Assembly (NCBI GenBank): GCA_004124535.1 | Contig: SCKQ01000027.1 | Span: 1-28,619 of the forward strand | Direction of reading: 5' to 3' | Length of the DNA stretch: 28,619 bases | Source: Fidelibacterota bacterium | GTDB taxonomy: Bacteria > Marinisomatota > Marinisomatia > Marinisomatales > TCS55 | Shown: positions 16,476 to 24,836 of the stretch, piece after piece | How the letters are laid out: each line of letters begins with the position of its first letter | Numbering within the stretch: the stretch's first letter is position 1 | The notes under the pieces: generated by a model | Told to the model about the DNA's origin: nothing | Seen by the model: the letters and a program-made list of their open reading frames with translations, nothing else | The model's database searches: none | Position numbers and translations under genes: made by a program

Positions 16476-17138
16476 ATGACTTCCAATTCATTCAAACTAG
16501 CACCATCAATTTTATCTGCTGACTTTGGTGATTTACGTACTGCATTGGATTATTGTAAAGATGGTGGCGCGCATTGGATTCACATTGATGTGATGGATAA
16601 TCAGTTCGTGCCTAACCTTACAATAGGTCCCCCTGTTGTACAATCTTTAAGACCTTATACGGATAAGTTCTTGGATGTGCATATGATGGTTATTGAACCG
16701 GAGAAACTTGTAGAACCATTCGCTCGCGCTGGCGCGGATGGAATTACCTTTCATGTTGAGGCAACGGATGATCCGCCTGCAGTTATTAATTTAATTAGAT
16801 CAACTGGCAAACAAGTTGGTATCTCGCTAAAACCAGGGACACCACTCAGTGCAATAGAACCATACCTTGATCAAGTTGATTTGGTCCTTATCATGAGCGT
16901 GGATCCGGGCTTCGGCGGGCAAGGTTATCTCCCGGGATCCACAGATAGGATCGCGGAACTAAAAGCCAGGCTGAATGAGCTTTGTCTTGACGGGGTTATT
17001 ATTGAAGTAGATGGTGGTGTAAAATTGAATAATGCCAGAAAAATAGTTACTGCTGGTGGTGATGTGCTGGTGGCTGGTTCAGCAGTTTTTGGTACGCAAG
17101 ACCCCACACAAACAATAAAAGATTTCTATGCAATTTAG
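16476..17138 (+). CDS. rpe: Ribulose-phosphate 3-epimerase
   Basis: The 220-residue product is a TIM barrel with the family marks LAPSILSADFGDL, WIHIDVMDNQFVPNLTIGP (metal-binding His and Asp), LDVHMMV, MSVDPGFGGQGYLP and VDGGVKLNNA, followed by the phosphate-binding GSAVFG. It interconverts ribulose-5-phosphate and xylulose-5-phosphate. It is the first of three consecutive non-oxidative pentose-phosphate genes, with the transketolase 14 bases downstream. Confidence 0.95.
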   Translation: MTSNSFKLAPSILSADFGDLRTALDYCKDGGAHWIHIDVMDNQFVPNLTIGPPVVQSLRPYTDKFLDVHMMVIEPEKLVEPFARAGADGITFHVEATDDPPAVINLIRSTGKQVGISLKPGTPLSAIEPYLDQVDLVLIMSVDPGFGGQGYLPGSTDRIAELKARLNELCLDGVIIEVDGGVKLNNARKIVTAGGDVLVAGSAVFGTQDPTQTIKDFYAI

Positions 17139-17152
17139 TATTTGGTTTAATT

Positions 17153-19180
17153 GTGCCGACCTATAAAGATATAAGCTCTTTTTCCGATTGGTCAAAGGAT
17201 GATAAAGATCAATTTTCTTTGGCAGTGATTAAAGGCCTGATAATGGATACAGTTCGGAATGCAAACTCAGGCCATACTGGTGGTCCAATGTCCTCTGCGG
17301 ATTTTGCCTATATTTTATTTGCGGAATATTTGAATTTTGATCCAAATGATTCGGACTGGTTCAAGCGTGACCGCTTTGTTCTTTCAGCAGGTCATGAATC
17401 AGCATTGCTTTATGTGTTATTAACCCTGATTGGTTGGCTCAATATTGACGACCTGCGAAGATTCAGACAATTGCACAGTAAAACGCCAGGTCATCCGGAA
17501 GTTGAAATAAATGGTGTTGAAGCCACTACCGGACCGCTTGGACAAGGTATGGGTATGGGAATTGGCATGGCAGTTGCGGAATCAAAATTACGTGAAATGT
17601 TTACACAATATACTGATGAAGCTGATGATATTATTGGTCATTTTAATTATATCCTGGTCAGTGATGGTGATTTGCAGGAACCGATTTCTACGGGTGCGGC
17701 TGCCTTGGCTGGACATTGGGGATTATCCAGGGTTATAATATTTTACGATTCTAATAAAGCACAAATTTCTGGAAATACACAGCGGTCTGATTCTGCTGAT
17801 TATGGAACCATTTTTGAAGGGTACCGTTGGCATGTTCAGCGTATCAATGGTCATGACCATAAACAAATCAAGTCAGCTATTGAAAAAGCACAGGTAGTGA
17901 ACCGACCAAGCATTATAATTGGTGAAACAACTATGGCCCATGGGGCGGCTGAAATGGAAGGTAATCATGAAACTCATGGGGCGCCCCTGCCGCAGGAAGA
18001 AATTGATGCGACGAAAGAAAAATTAGGTTTACCAAATGAAAAATTCTATTTACCTGCGGAAGTAATTAACCATTTTAAATACCGTTTTGATACGTTAAGG
18101 AATGAAGTTGAGGCTTGGGAAAAAAATGTCGAAACCGCAAGGCTCAATGAAGATGTTGATAAACTATGGCGCTTATGTATAGCACAAGAAATACCAGATC
18201 TGGCATTGCCTGAATTTGAAAAAGGTACAGTATTGGCGACACGCAAGGCTTTTGGTGCTACATTGGACTTTTTTGCACCGCAGTTGCCTAATCTGGTTGG
18301 TGGTTCAGCGGATTTAGAACCATCAAACTATACGGGAAATTTTGCGGCAAATTATGGAGATTTTCTTAAGGAGAATCGTCGTGGAAGAAATTTTGCTTTT
18401 GGAGTTCGCGAGTTTCCCATGGCAGCCATAATAAATGGTATTGCGCTGCATGGCGGTTTAATACCATTTGGCGGTACTTTCCTTGTGTTTGCTGATTATG
18501 AACGCCCTGCGCTACGTTTGGCGGCAATTCAGCATTTACAAGTAATTCACGAATTTACCCATGATTCTTTTTACCTTGGTGAAGATGGTCCTACGCACCA
18601 GCCTATCGAGCATGCGATGGCCCTGCGGACCATACCTAATTTTCACGTACTTCGACCTGCTGATGCACAGGAAACTGCCGCTTGCTTTCAACTAGCCTTG
18701 CAAACAAAAAAAACACCAAGTGCTTTGCTCCTTACAAGGCAAGGTGTACCTGTGAGTGAAATGCATATTGACGCAATAGTAGCCGGAGTGCAAAAAGGGG
18801 GCTACATTGTCAAAGATAGTGCCGACCATCCGGAATTGATTTTTCTTGCTACTGGTTCTGAGGTGAGTCTTGCGCTGGAAGTGGCGGATTTAATGAATGA
18901 TAAACGTATCCGGGTAGTAAGTATGCCCTGCCTAGAAATATTTGACCAGCAATCGCCTGAATATAAAACCCAAATAATACCTGAGCGAGGTTGCATGAAG
19001 ATTTCAATGGAGGCCGGTATAACCCACGGCTGGGAAAAATACATCGGTTCAAACGGGTTAGCCGTTGGTATTGATCATTTTGGCGCATCGGCTCCGTACA
19101 AAGATTTGGCCAAGGAATTTGGCTTTACCGCTGCTCAGGTTGAGAAAAAAATCAGAGATCATTTAGCAGCATTGTTATGA
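17153..19180 (+). CDS. tkt: Transketolase
   Basis: The 675-residue product has normal full length. The TPP-binding half has HTGGPMSSADF, SAGHESALLY, TTGPLGQGMGMG and the TPP motif SDGDLQE (usual GDG...E with Asn replaced further on). The pyrimidine half has FGVREFPMAAIINGIALHGG with the catalytic Glu, and EDGPTHQPIEH. The C-terminal domain is present. It moves two-carbon units between ketose and aldose phosphates. The start is GTG 17153, with no Shine-Dalgarno. The stop overlaps the rpiB start in ATGA. No transaldolase gene is seen nearby. Confidence 0.94.
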   Translation: MPTYKDISSFSDWSKDDKDQFSLAVIKGLIMDTVRNANSGHTGGPMSSADFAYILFAEYLNFDPNDSDWFKRDRFVLSAGHESALLYVLLTLIGWLNIDDLRRFRQLHSKTPGHPEVEINGVEATTGPLGQGMGMGIGMAVAESKLREMFTQYTDEADDIIGHFNYILVSDGDLQEPISTGAAALAGHWGLSRVIIFYDSNKAQISGNTQRSDSADYGTIFEGYRWHVQRINGHDHKQIKSAIEKAQVVNRPSIIIGETTMAHGAAEMEGNHETHGAPLPQEEIDATKEKLGLPNEKFYLPAEVINHFKYRFDTLRNEVEAWEKNVETARLNEDVDKLWRLCIAQEIPDLALPEFEKGTVLATRKAFGATLDFFAPQLPNLVGGSADLEPSNYTGNFAANYGDFLKENRRGRNFAFGVREFPMAAIINGIALHGGLIPFGGTFLVFADYERPALRLAAIQHLQVIHEFTHDSFYLGEDGPTHQPIEHAMALRTIPNFHVLRPADAQETAACFQLALQTKKTPSALLLTRQGVPVSEMHIDAIVAGVQKGGYIVKDSADHPELIFLATGSEVSLALEVADLMNDKRIRVVSMPCLEIFDQQSPEYKTQIIPERGCMKISMEAGITHGWEKYIGSNGLAVGIDHFGASAPYKDLAKEFGFTAAQVEKKIRDHLAALL

Positions 19181-19614
19181 GAATACATCTGGCCACAGAC
19201 CACGCTGGACTTGAACTGAAAAATTCAATCAAGACTTATCTCATTGATAAAGGATATGATGTTATAGATCACGGAACTCATGATCACGATCCGTTGGATG
19301 ACTACCCCGATTTTATTTTTCCCTGTGCTAAAGCTGTAGCCGCAGAAGATGATAGCCGCGGCATAATACTTGGGGGTTCTGGTCAGGGAGAGGCAATGGC
19401 AGCAAATAGAATTAAAGGTGTTCGCGCTGCAGTATTTTATAATGGACCTGAAAAAATTGTGAAACTATCCCGGGAACACAACAATGCTAATGTCCTATCT
19501 CTTGGAGCGCGCTTTATGACAGCTACAGAAATTTATGATGTTATCGATTTGTGGCTTCATGAGCCATTTGCAGGTGGCCGCCACCAGCGGCGAATTGAAA
19601 AGTTAGATCTTTAG
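19177..19614 (+). CDS. rpiB: Ribose-5-phosphate isomerase B (Glu-type active site)
   Basis: The 145-residue product is an RpiB/LacAB-family protein with ATDHAGLELK at the N-terminus (Asp8, His9), GGSGQGEAMAANRIKGVRAAV at about 66-86, and HNNANVLSLGAR. The active-site Cys of the E. coli type (CGTGIG) is Gly66 here, and the position used as the base in the Mycobacterium type (GGSGNGE) is Glu72, so it belongs to the Glu-type group. It interconverts ribose-5-phosphate and ribulose-5-phosphate. It overlaps tkt by four bases, completing the rpe-tkt-rpiB operon. Confidence 0.94.
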   Translation: MRIHLATDHAGLELKNSIKTYLIDKGYDVIDHGTHDHDPLDDYPDFIFPCAKAVAAEDDSRGIILGGSGQGEAMAANRIKGVRAAVFYNGPEKIVKLSREHNNANVLSLGARFMTATEIYDVIDLWLHEPFAGGRHQRRIEKLDL

Positions 19615-19647
19615 TAAAAAACAAGCAGAAAGGATTTTAATTATCTG

Positions 19648-19676
19648 GGTAATCCTGATGAATTGATCAGATTACC
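19648..19676. terminator. Hairpin between convergent rpiB and cysteine dioxygenase genes
   Basis: GGTAATC-C-TGAT pairs with ATCAGATTACC across a GAATTG loop, an 11-bp stem with one bulged C. It is centred in the 79-base gap between two convergent genes, where a bidirectional terminator is expected. The T-tracts on either side are short, so strength is uncertain. Confidence 0.45.
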
Positions 19677-19693
19677 TTTCATTGCTGCACGCG

Positions 19694-20212
19694 TCAACAC
19701 AGATATCCAAACTTGCTATAATACTGCATTTTTAAACGATCTATCTTGTTATCTTTTAAATTGTAAACATCACAGCTGTCGAATGGTCTGGCATAGATAT
19801 GTAAGCTAATTGCAGAGTCACTGGAAAGATTTTCTACAGAATGAATATCTGCTGGTCCATCCAAATAGTTAGGTCCGCCCAATACTTTTTCTACTCTTTC
19901 AAGCAAGAGCGGATTTAAAGACTTTTGTTCATAATTACAAATTTGAAGCGTACCAATTTGAACTCTAGCCCAGCATTTTTCACCTTCGTGACCATGAATA
20001 GGTGCCGTTTGCCCTGCAGGCCAGCAAACAACTAATATTTCGAAGTCCCGTTCCTTATGCACAAGGTTTCGCGTATAGAACCCGTTATTAAAATGACAAT
20101 ATTTTTCCAACTTTTCCTGGGGAATATCTAAGTCAATTAGATAGGAAGAAATTTCCGCAACTGGGAAATTCTGTTTTGCAAACATTTGTATATTTTTTAT
20201 CAGTGATTCCAT
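19694..20212 (-). CDS. Cysteine dioxygenase type I with Cys-Tyr cofactor residues
   Basis: The 172-residue cupin has the three iron ligands His73, His75 (PIHGHEGEKC) and His124 (ADIHSVEN). The substrate carboxylate-binding pair Tyr46/Arg48 is in FYTRNLV, and Tyr140 is in LHIYARPFDSC. Cys80 occupies the position of mammalian Cys93 and Tyr140 that of Tyr157, the pair that forms the thioether cofactor. Most bacterial homologues have Gly at the Cys position. The enzyme oxidises cysteine to cysteine sulfinate with O2 in the cytoplasm. It is divergent from the FeS-NrfD/molybdoenzyme operon across 171 bases, which suggests a link to sulfur oxidation. Confidence 0.88.
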   Translation of the reverse strand: MESLIKNIQMFAKQNFPVAEISSYLIDLDIPQEKLEKYCHFNNGFYTRNLVHKERDFEILVVCWPAGQTAPIHGHEGEKCWARVQIGTLQICNYEQKSLNPLLLERVEKVLGGPNYLDGPADIHSVENLSSDSAISLHIYARPFDSCDVYNLKDNKIDRLKMQYYSKFGYLC

Positions 20213-20383
20213 TATTTTTTTATTTTTAGGTTACTCTTAACATTAAATCTTTTCATTTATTCATATTTAAAAACTATTCAGCTTGATCGTTAAAATCTAC
20301 TAAAATATAATTTTTGATAATAGAAAAGTAAAAAATTTACAGTTTGATTTATTACTTTTCCATAGGCCTTCGGATAAAATTAC

Positions 20384-21994
20384 ATGAATTACGGGTTTGT
20401 TATAGATAATCGATTGTGCATCGGCTGCCATGCTTGTACTGTGGCCTGTAAAAGCGAACACGATATCCCAATCGGTGTGAATCGTACCCATGTGAAATAC
20501 ATTGAAAAAGGTGAATTTCCCAATAACACTCGGGAATTTTCTGTTCATCGTTGTAATCATTGTGCCGATGCACCCTGTGTGGAAATTTGCCCTACCACTG
20601 CACTTTACACCCGCGCAGATGGTATCGTGGATTTTGATAGTGACCGTTGCATTGGGTGTAAATCCTGTATGCAGGCTTGTCCCTATGATGCCCTTTATAT
20701 TGACCCCGATACACATACGGCAGCAAAGTGTAATTACTGTGCCCATCGTCTTGACGGTGGATATGAACCGGCCTGCGTAATTGTCTGCCCTACTGAAGCC
20801 ATTGTATCCGGCGATCTTGATGATCAGGAGTCCAAGATTTCCCAATTGGTGGCAAATGAAGAGACCATTACTCGAAAACCGGAAAAGTTAACTACCCCCA
20901 ATTTGTATTATGTAAAAGGTTCTGCAGAAATGCTGGATCCAAACGCTACAAACCAGGAAGAAAAATATTTATGGTCAGAACAATCATCGGGTGTGGGGCA
21001 TTTCGCAAAATATGCTGAGCAACGTGTCGCTGATTCAGACTCAGAAAACCTACTTATTCAGTTAGCAATGGAAACTTCAGCCCGGACTGGGAAACCCATT
21101 GATCAGCGAGCCATTGATAATGTAGCGCAAGAAATTAAACAGGATATAGACACGCAGGAAGCCCGCCGTGTGTATGACGCTCCAAGCAAAGGTGTGCTCT
21201 GGGGTTGGGAAGTTACAGCCTATGTCTGGACTAAAGCCATTGCTACTGGGACCTTTCTTATGATGGCTGTATGGATCTGGCTGAACGGCGGGATTAATGC
21301 AGCATCGGAAATGAATGGTCTGCTCACATCGCTGGTATTTATGGGTATCACTGGCGCATTGTTAGTCAAAGATTTAGACAGACCGGACCGATTCCTTTAT
21401 GTAATATTACGTCCCCAATGGAAATCGTGGCTGGTTCGCGGCGCCTATATCATTATGGGGTTTAGCGGTTTGATTACAATTAAACTATTCGATTCTTATT
21501 TTGGGTGGGGATTCTCCTGGCTGATGATTCCTGGGTCTATGCTGGCTATATTGGGTGCGGTCTACACAGCATTCCTTTTTGGCCAGGCAAGGGGTCGAGA
21601 CTTATGGCAATCAACTGTACTTTCTGCGGTGCACATGCTGGTTCATGCGGTTATGGCTGGCTCTGTTGCCATGATGGTGATTGCGCCAGAAACATCTGCA
21701 TGGATGGCGAATGTTCTTCTTTGGGGAATTATTCTGAATTTGTGCATTATAGCAAAAGAAATTTTGATGCCCCATGATACACCCGACACCAGGAAAGCAA
21801 TTCATCTCATGACAAAAGGATACTATTCCAAGTATTTCTGGGCTGGGATTGTTTTTGGAAGCATTACTCCAATCGTAATGATAAATACATATGCTGATCC
21901 CTTGACTCTTATCGCTGGGGGAATGGCACTGGTGGGTATATTTTTAACAGAATTTGTACGAATACGCGTGCCGCAAATGATACCATTGAGTTAG
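20384..21994 (+). CDS. Four-cluster ferredoxin fused to NrfD-type quinone-interacting membrane protein
   Basis: The 536-residue product is a fusion. Residues 1-140 carry sixteen cysteines in four groups, as in PsrB/DmsB/SoeB proteins: Cys12-15-18-22, 57-60-65-69, 89-92-95-99 and 116-119-131-135. A charged linker (about 145-265) follows, and then an NrfD/PsrC/SoeC-like membrane domain of about eight segments (from GWEVTAYVWTKAIATG to the end). It should pass electrons between the molybdoenzyme encoded 4 bases downstream and the quinone pool. There is no Tat or Sec signal before the iron-sulfur domain, so that domain probably faces the cytoplasm. The combined size is close to separate SoeB plus SoeC. 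Substrate specificity cannot be read from it. Confidence 0.88.
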   Translation: MNYGFVIDNRLCIGCHACTVACKSEHDIPIGVNRTHVKYIEKGEFPNNTREFSVHRCNHCADAPCVEICPTTALYTRADGIVDFDSDRCIGCKSCMQACPYDALYIDPDTHTAAKCNYCAHRLDGGYEPACVIVCPTEAIVSGDLDDQESKISQLVANEETITRKPEKLTTPNLYYVKGSAEMLDPNATNQEEKYLWSEQSSGVGHFAKYAEQRVADSDSENLLIQLAMETSARTGKPIDQRAIDNVAQEIKQDIDTQEARRVYDAPSKGVLWGWEVTAYVWTKAIATGTFLMMAVWIWLNGGINAASEMNGLLTSLVFMGITGALLVKDLDRPDRFLYVILRPQWKSWLVRGAYIIMGFSGLITIKLFDSYFGWGFSWLMIPGSMLAILGAVYTAFLFGQARGRDLWQSTVLSAVHMLVHAVMAGSVAMMVIAPETSAWMANVLLWGIILNLCIIAKEILMPHDTPDTRKAIHLMTKGYYSKYFWAGIVFGSITPIVMINTYADPLTLIAGGMALVGIFLTEFVRIRVPQMIPLS

Positions 21995-21998
21995 AAAA

Positions 21999-24833
21999 AT
22001 GAAACGTAGTTGGATTGAAACATTTTCAGAATCATTAAGGCTTATACCCAAAATATCAGATCGACCGGATTGGTCCGAAGAATTTATCATGGAAGGACCA
22101 AGGAAATTGTACAAATACCCAGACCCAAGCGAATGGAACGATTTTATGGAATTGGATTCACTGGCCTGGCCGGAAAAAAAGGAACGCCATTATTCAATCA
22201 TCCCAACTACTTGCTTCAATTGTGAATCGGCCTGCGGTTTGCTGGCCTATATTGATAAAGATTCCAATGAAGTCCGGAAGTTTGAAGGGAATCCTCACCA
22301 TCCGGGCAGCCGCGGACGAAATTGTGCCAAGGGTCCGGCAACGATCAACCAGATCAATGATACGGAACGGATTCTTTATCCGTTAAAACGAAAAGGAGAA
22401 CGAGGATCGGGCCAATGGGATCGAATTACTTGGGACCAGGTATTGGATGAGATTTCCGAAAAAATTGCTGCATCCATTCGCAAACGTAAAGATGGCGTGG
22501 TGTACCATGTGGGTCGACCCGGTCATGAAGGCTATGCAGAACGTGTGCTGAAAGCATGGGGGGTGGATGGTCACAATTCTCATACCAATATTTGCTCTGC
22601 TGGTGCCCGGACTGGGTATGCACTTTGGCAAAAGTATGATCGTCCCAGTCCGGACCACACCAACGCGGAAGTGATTTTGCTGGCGTCTTCTCATTTGGAA
22701 ACAGGACATTACTTTAATCCCCATGCTCAACGGATTATGGAAGGGATGATGAAAGGTGCCAAGCTGATCGTTGTGGATCCGCGCCTATCTAATACTGCAT
22801 CCATGGCAGATGAATGGATGCCCACCTATCCCGGAAGTGAAACAGCCGTATTCCTGGCCATAGCTAAGATTATTTTAGATGATGGGTTATACGACCGATA
22901 TTATATTGAAAATTGGGTGAACTGGGACGAGTATCTCAAGAATCTTCATCCGGAAGATCCAGTGGAGTTTGACCAATTCATCAAACGTTTGAGTGAAGAG
23001 TGGGCGGAGTACACACCGGAATTTGCGGCGCAAGAAGCCCAAATCGATCCTGAACAAATTGTTCGTGTTGCACAATTAGTTGGAAAGGCTGGAAGTAAAC
23101 TGTCCAGCCATGTCTGGCGCGGGGCTTCCATTGGAAATCTCGGTGGATGGCAAGTGGCCCGGACACTGCATTTACTCAATGTTCTAACAGGTTCTGTGGG
23201 CACTGTAGGGGGAACTTCACCAAGTGCCTGGAATAAATTTCATCCCACCTTTTTTGATTCACCCCCGGGCCCGGATGCATGGAATGAATTAAACTGGCCA
23301 AAGGAATACACCTTGTCGCATTATGAAATGAGCGAAATCCTGCCCCACCTGCTGAAGGACAACCGCGGATCCTTGGATGTATATTTCACACGTGTGTTCA
23401 ACCCGGTCTGGACGTACCCGGATGGCTTCACCTGGATCGAAATGCTGTCGGATGAAGAAAAAGTCGGCTGTCATGTCGCACTAACGCCAACCTGGAATGA
23501 AACGGCCTTTTTCGCTGATTATGTATTGCCTATGGGGCACGCGTCCGAGCGTCATGACATCAATTCGTATGAGACCCAGGCGGGAGTATGGATTGCCTTT
23601 CGCCAGCCGGTCCTGCGGGAGAAAGCCCGTCGCGATGGGCAGGAAGTGGAGTTCACCTATGAAGTAAACCCTGGTGAGGTTTGGGAAGAGGATGAATTTT
23701 GGATCGAACTTTCCTGGCGAATTGATAAAGATGGAGATCTGGGAATTCGTAAACATTTTATAAGTCCTTATCGCCATGGCGAAAAAATCAACATTGATGA
23801 ATATTACCAGTACATTTTTGAAAATACAAATGGCCTTCCCGCAGCGGCAGGAAAGGAAGGGCTGACACCGCTGGAATACATGCGGAAGTATGGCGCTTTT
23901 CTCGTGGATGATGAAGTGTACCGGAACAATGAAAAAGAGTTAAATAATTCCAATGGAATTGTGAAACCAAATGGACAGATCGAGAAAGATGGCAAAGTGG
24001 TTGGTGTGAAGGTGGGCGGAAAACATTATAGCGGATTCCCAACCCCATCCAAACGACAAGAGATATATTCACAAACCATGGTGGATTTTGGTTATCCGGA
24101 ACATGCCACACCTGGATATAGAATAAAAAGCCATGTTCATTTGGACGAAATGGATCACAGTAAAAATGAATTTGTGCTGTTGCCCAATTTTCGATTACCT
24201 ACCCATATCCATTCTCGTTCTGCCAATGCGAAATGGCTCACGGAAATTGCTCATCGGAATCCCATCTGGATTCATACCAAAGATGCGGAACGACTTGGTG
24301 TAAATAATGAAGATTTACTTAAAATCACAACCGCGATCGGTTGGTTCGTAGACAAAGTTTGGGTGACGGAGGCCATTAAGCCGGGGGTTGTGGCCTGCTC
24401 GCACCATATCGGTCGATGGCGCCGTCAAAATGACGAAGGTAACCGCTTTATGACAAATACAGTCAACATCAAAAATCTGGGTGATGGTAAGTGGAAGATG
24501 GAAACAGTTAGCGGTGTGGAACCATGGAAAACAGACGACCCTGATACGAACCGCGTTTGGTGGCGGGACGGTGGTGTCCATCAAAATATTACCCATCCGA
24601 CCAACCCGGATCCCATTTCAGGAGCCCATTGCTGGCTGCAGAAAGTGAGCATTTCCAAGCCGGAACCGGAAGAGAAATACGGAGACATTTTTGTGGACAC
24701 CAATAAGTCTTTCGAGCATTTCAAAAAATGGAATGAATGGGCCAAAGCACGGGAAACACACCCCAACGGCTTGCGTCGACCGCTTTGGATGGCTCGACCC
24801 TTACACCCGCAAATAGAAAATTATTATCTGTAA
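21999..24833 (+). CDS. Molybdopterin (bis-PGD) oxidoreductase catalytic subunit, SoeA/PsrA-like
   Basis: The 944-residue product belongs to the DMSO-reductase superfamily. The N-terminal [4Fe-4S] site has Cys72, Cys75, Cys79 and Cys109 (TTCFNCESACG ... RNCAKG), with Lys111 between cluster and cofactor. Cys199 in HTNICSAGARTGYALW is the likely metal ligand. The pterin-binding parts include VVDPRLSNTASMADEW and the C-terminal domain starting at about LLPNFRLPTHIHSRS. No twin-arginine signal precedes the cluster, so it is probably cytoplasmic. It is coupled to the FeS-NrfD gene (4 bases) and an SLC13-type transporter (3 bases). Candidate substrates are sulfite or another sulfur species, arsenic, or an organic substrate. 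Hand-counted lines reach about 55% G+C, well above neighbouring genes. Confidence 0.85.
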   Translation: MKRSWIETFSESLRLIPKISDRPDWSEEFIMEGPRKLYKYPDPSEWNDFMELDSLAWPEKKERHYSIIPTTCFNCESACGLLAYIDKDSNEVRKFEGNPHHPGSRGRNCAKGPATINQINDTERILYPLKRKGERGSGQWDRITWDQVLDEISEKIAASIRKRKDGVVYHVGRPGHEGYAERVLKAWGVDGHNSHTNICSAGARTGYALWQKYDRPSPDHTNAEVILLASSHLETGHYFNPHAQRIMEGMMKGAKLIVVDPRLSNTASMADEWMPTYPGSETAVFLAIAKIILDDGLYDRYYIENWVNWDEYLKNLHPEDPVEFDQFIKRLSEEWAEYTPEFAAQEAQIDPEQIVRVAQLVGKAGSKLSSHVWRGASIGNLGGWQVARTLHLLNVLTGSVGTVGGTSPSAWNKFHPTFFDSPPGPDAWNELNWPKEYTLSHYEMSEILPHLLKDNRGSLDVYFTRVFNPVWTYPDGFTWIEMLSDEEKVGCHVALTPTWNETAFFADYVLPMGHASERHDINSYETQAGVWIAFRQPVLREKARRDGQEVEFTYEVNPGEVWEEDEFWIELSWRIDKDGDLGIRKHFISPYRHGEKINIDEYYQYIFENTNGLPAAAGKEGLTPLEYMRKYGAFLVDDEVYRNNEKELNNSNGIVKPNGQIEKDGKVVGVKVGGKHYSGFPTPSKRQEIYSQTMVDFGYPEHATPGYRIKSHVHLDEMDHSKNEFVLLPNFRLPTHIHSRSANAKWLTEIAHRNPIWIHTKDAERLGVNNEDLLKITTAIGWFVDKVWVTEAIKPGVVACSHHIGRWRRQNDEGNRFMTNTVNIKNLGDGKWKMETVSGVEPWKTDDPDTNRVWWRDGGVHQNITHPTNPDPISGAHCWLQKVSISKPEPEEKYGDIFVDTNKSFEHFKKWNEWAKARETHPNGLRRPLWMARPLHPQIENYYL

Positions 24834-24836
24834 GGA

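Noticed and set aside
20300..20845. 181-codon minus-strand frame opposite the ferredoxin domain
   Set aside because: The many cysteine and glycine codons of the FeS domain create the open antisense frame. It has no recognisable domain.
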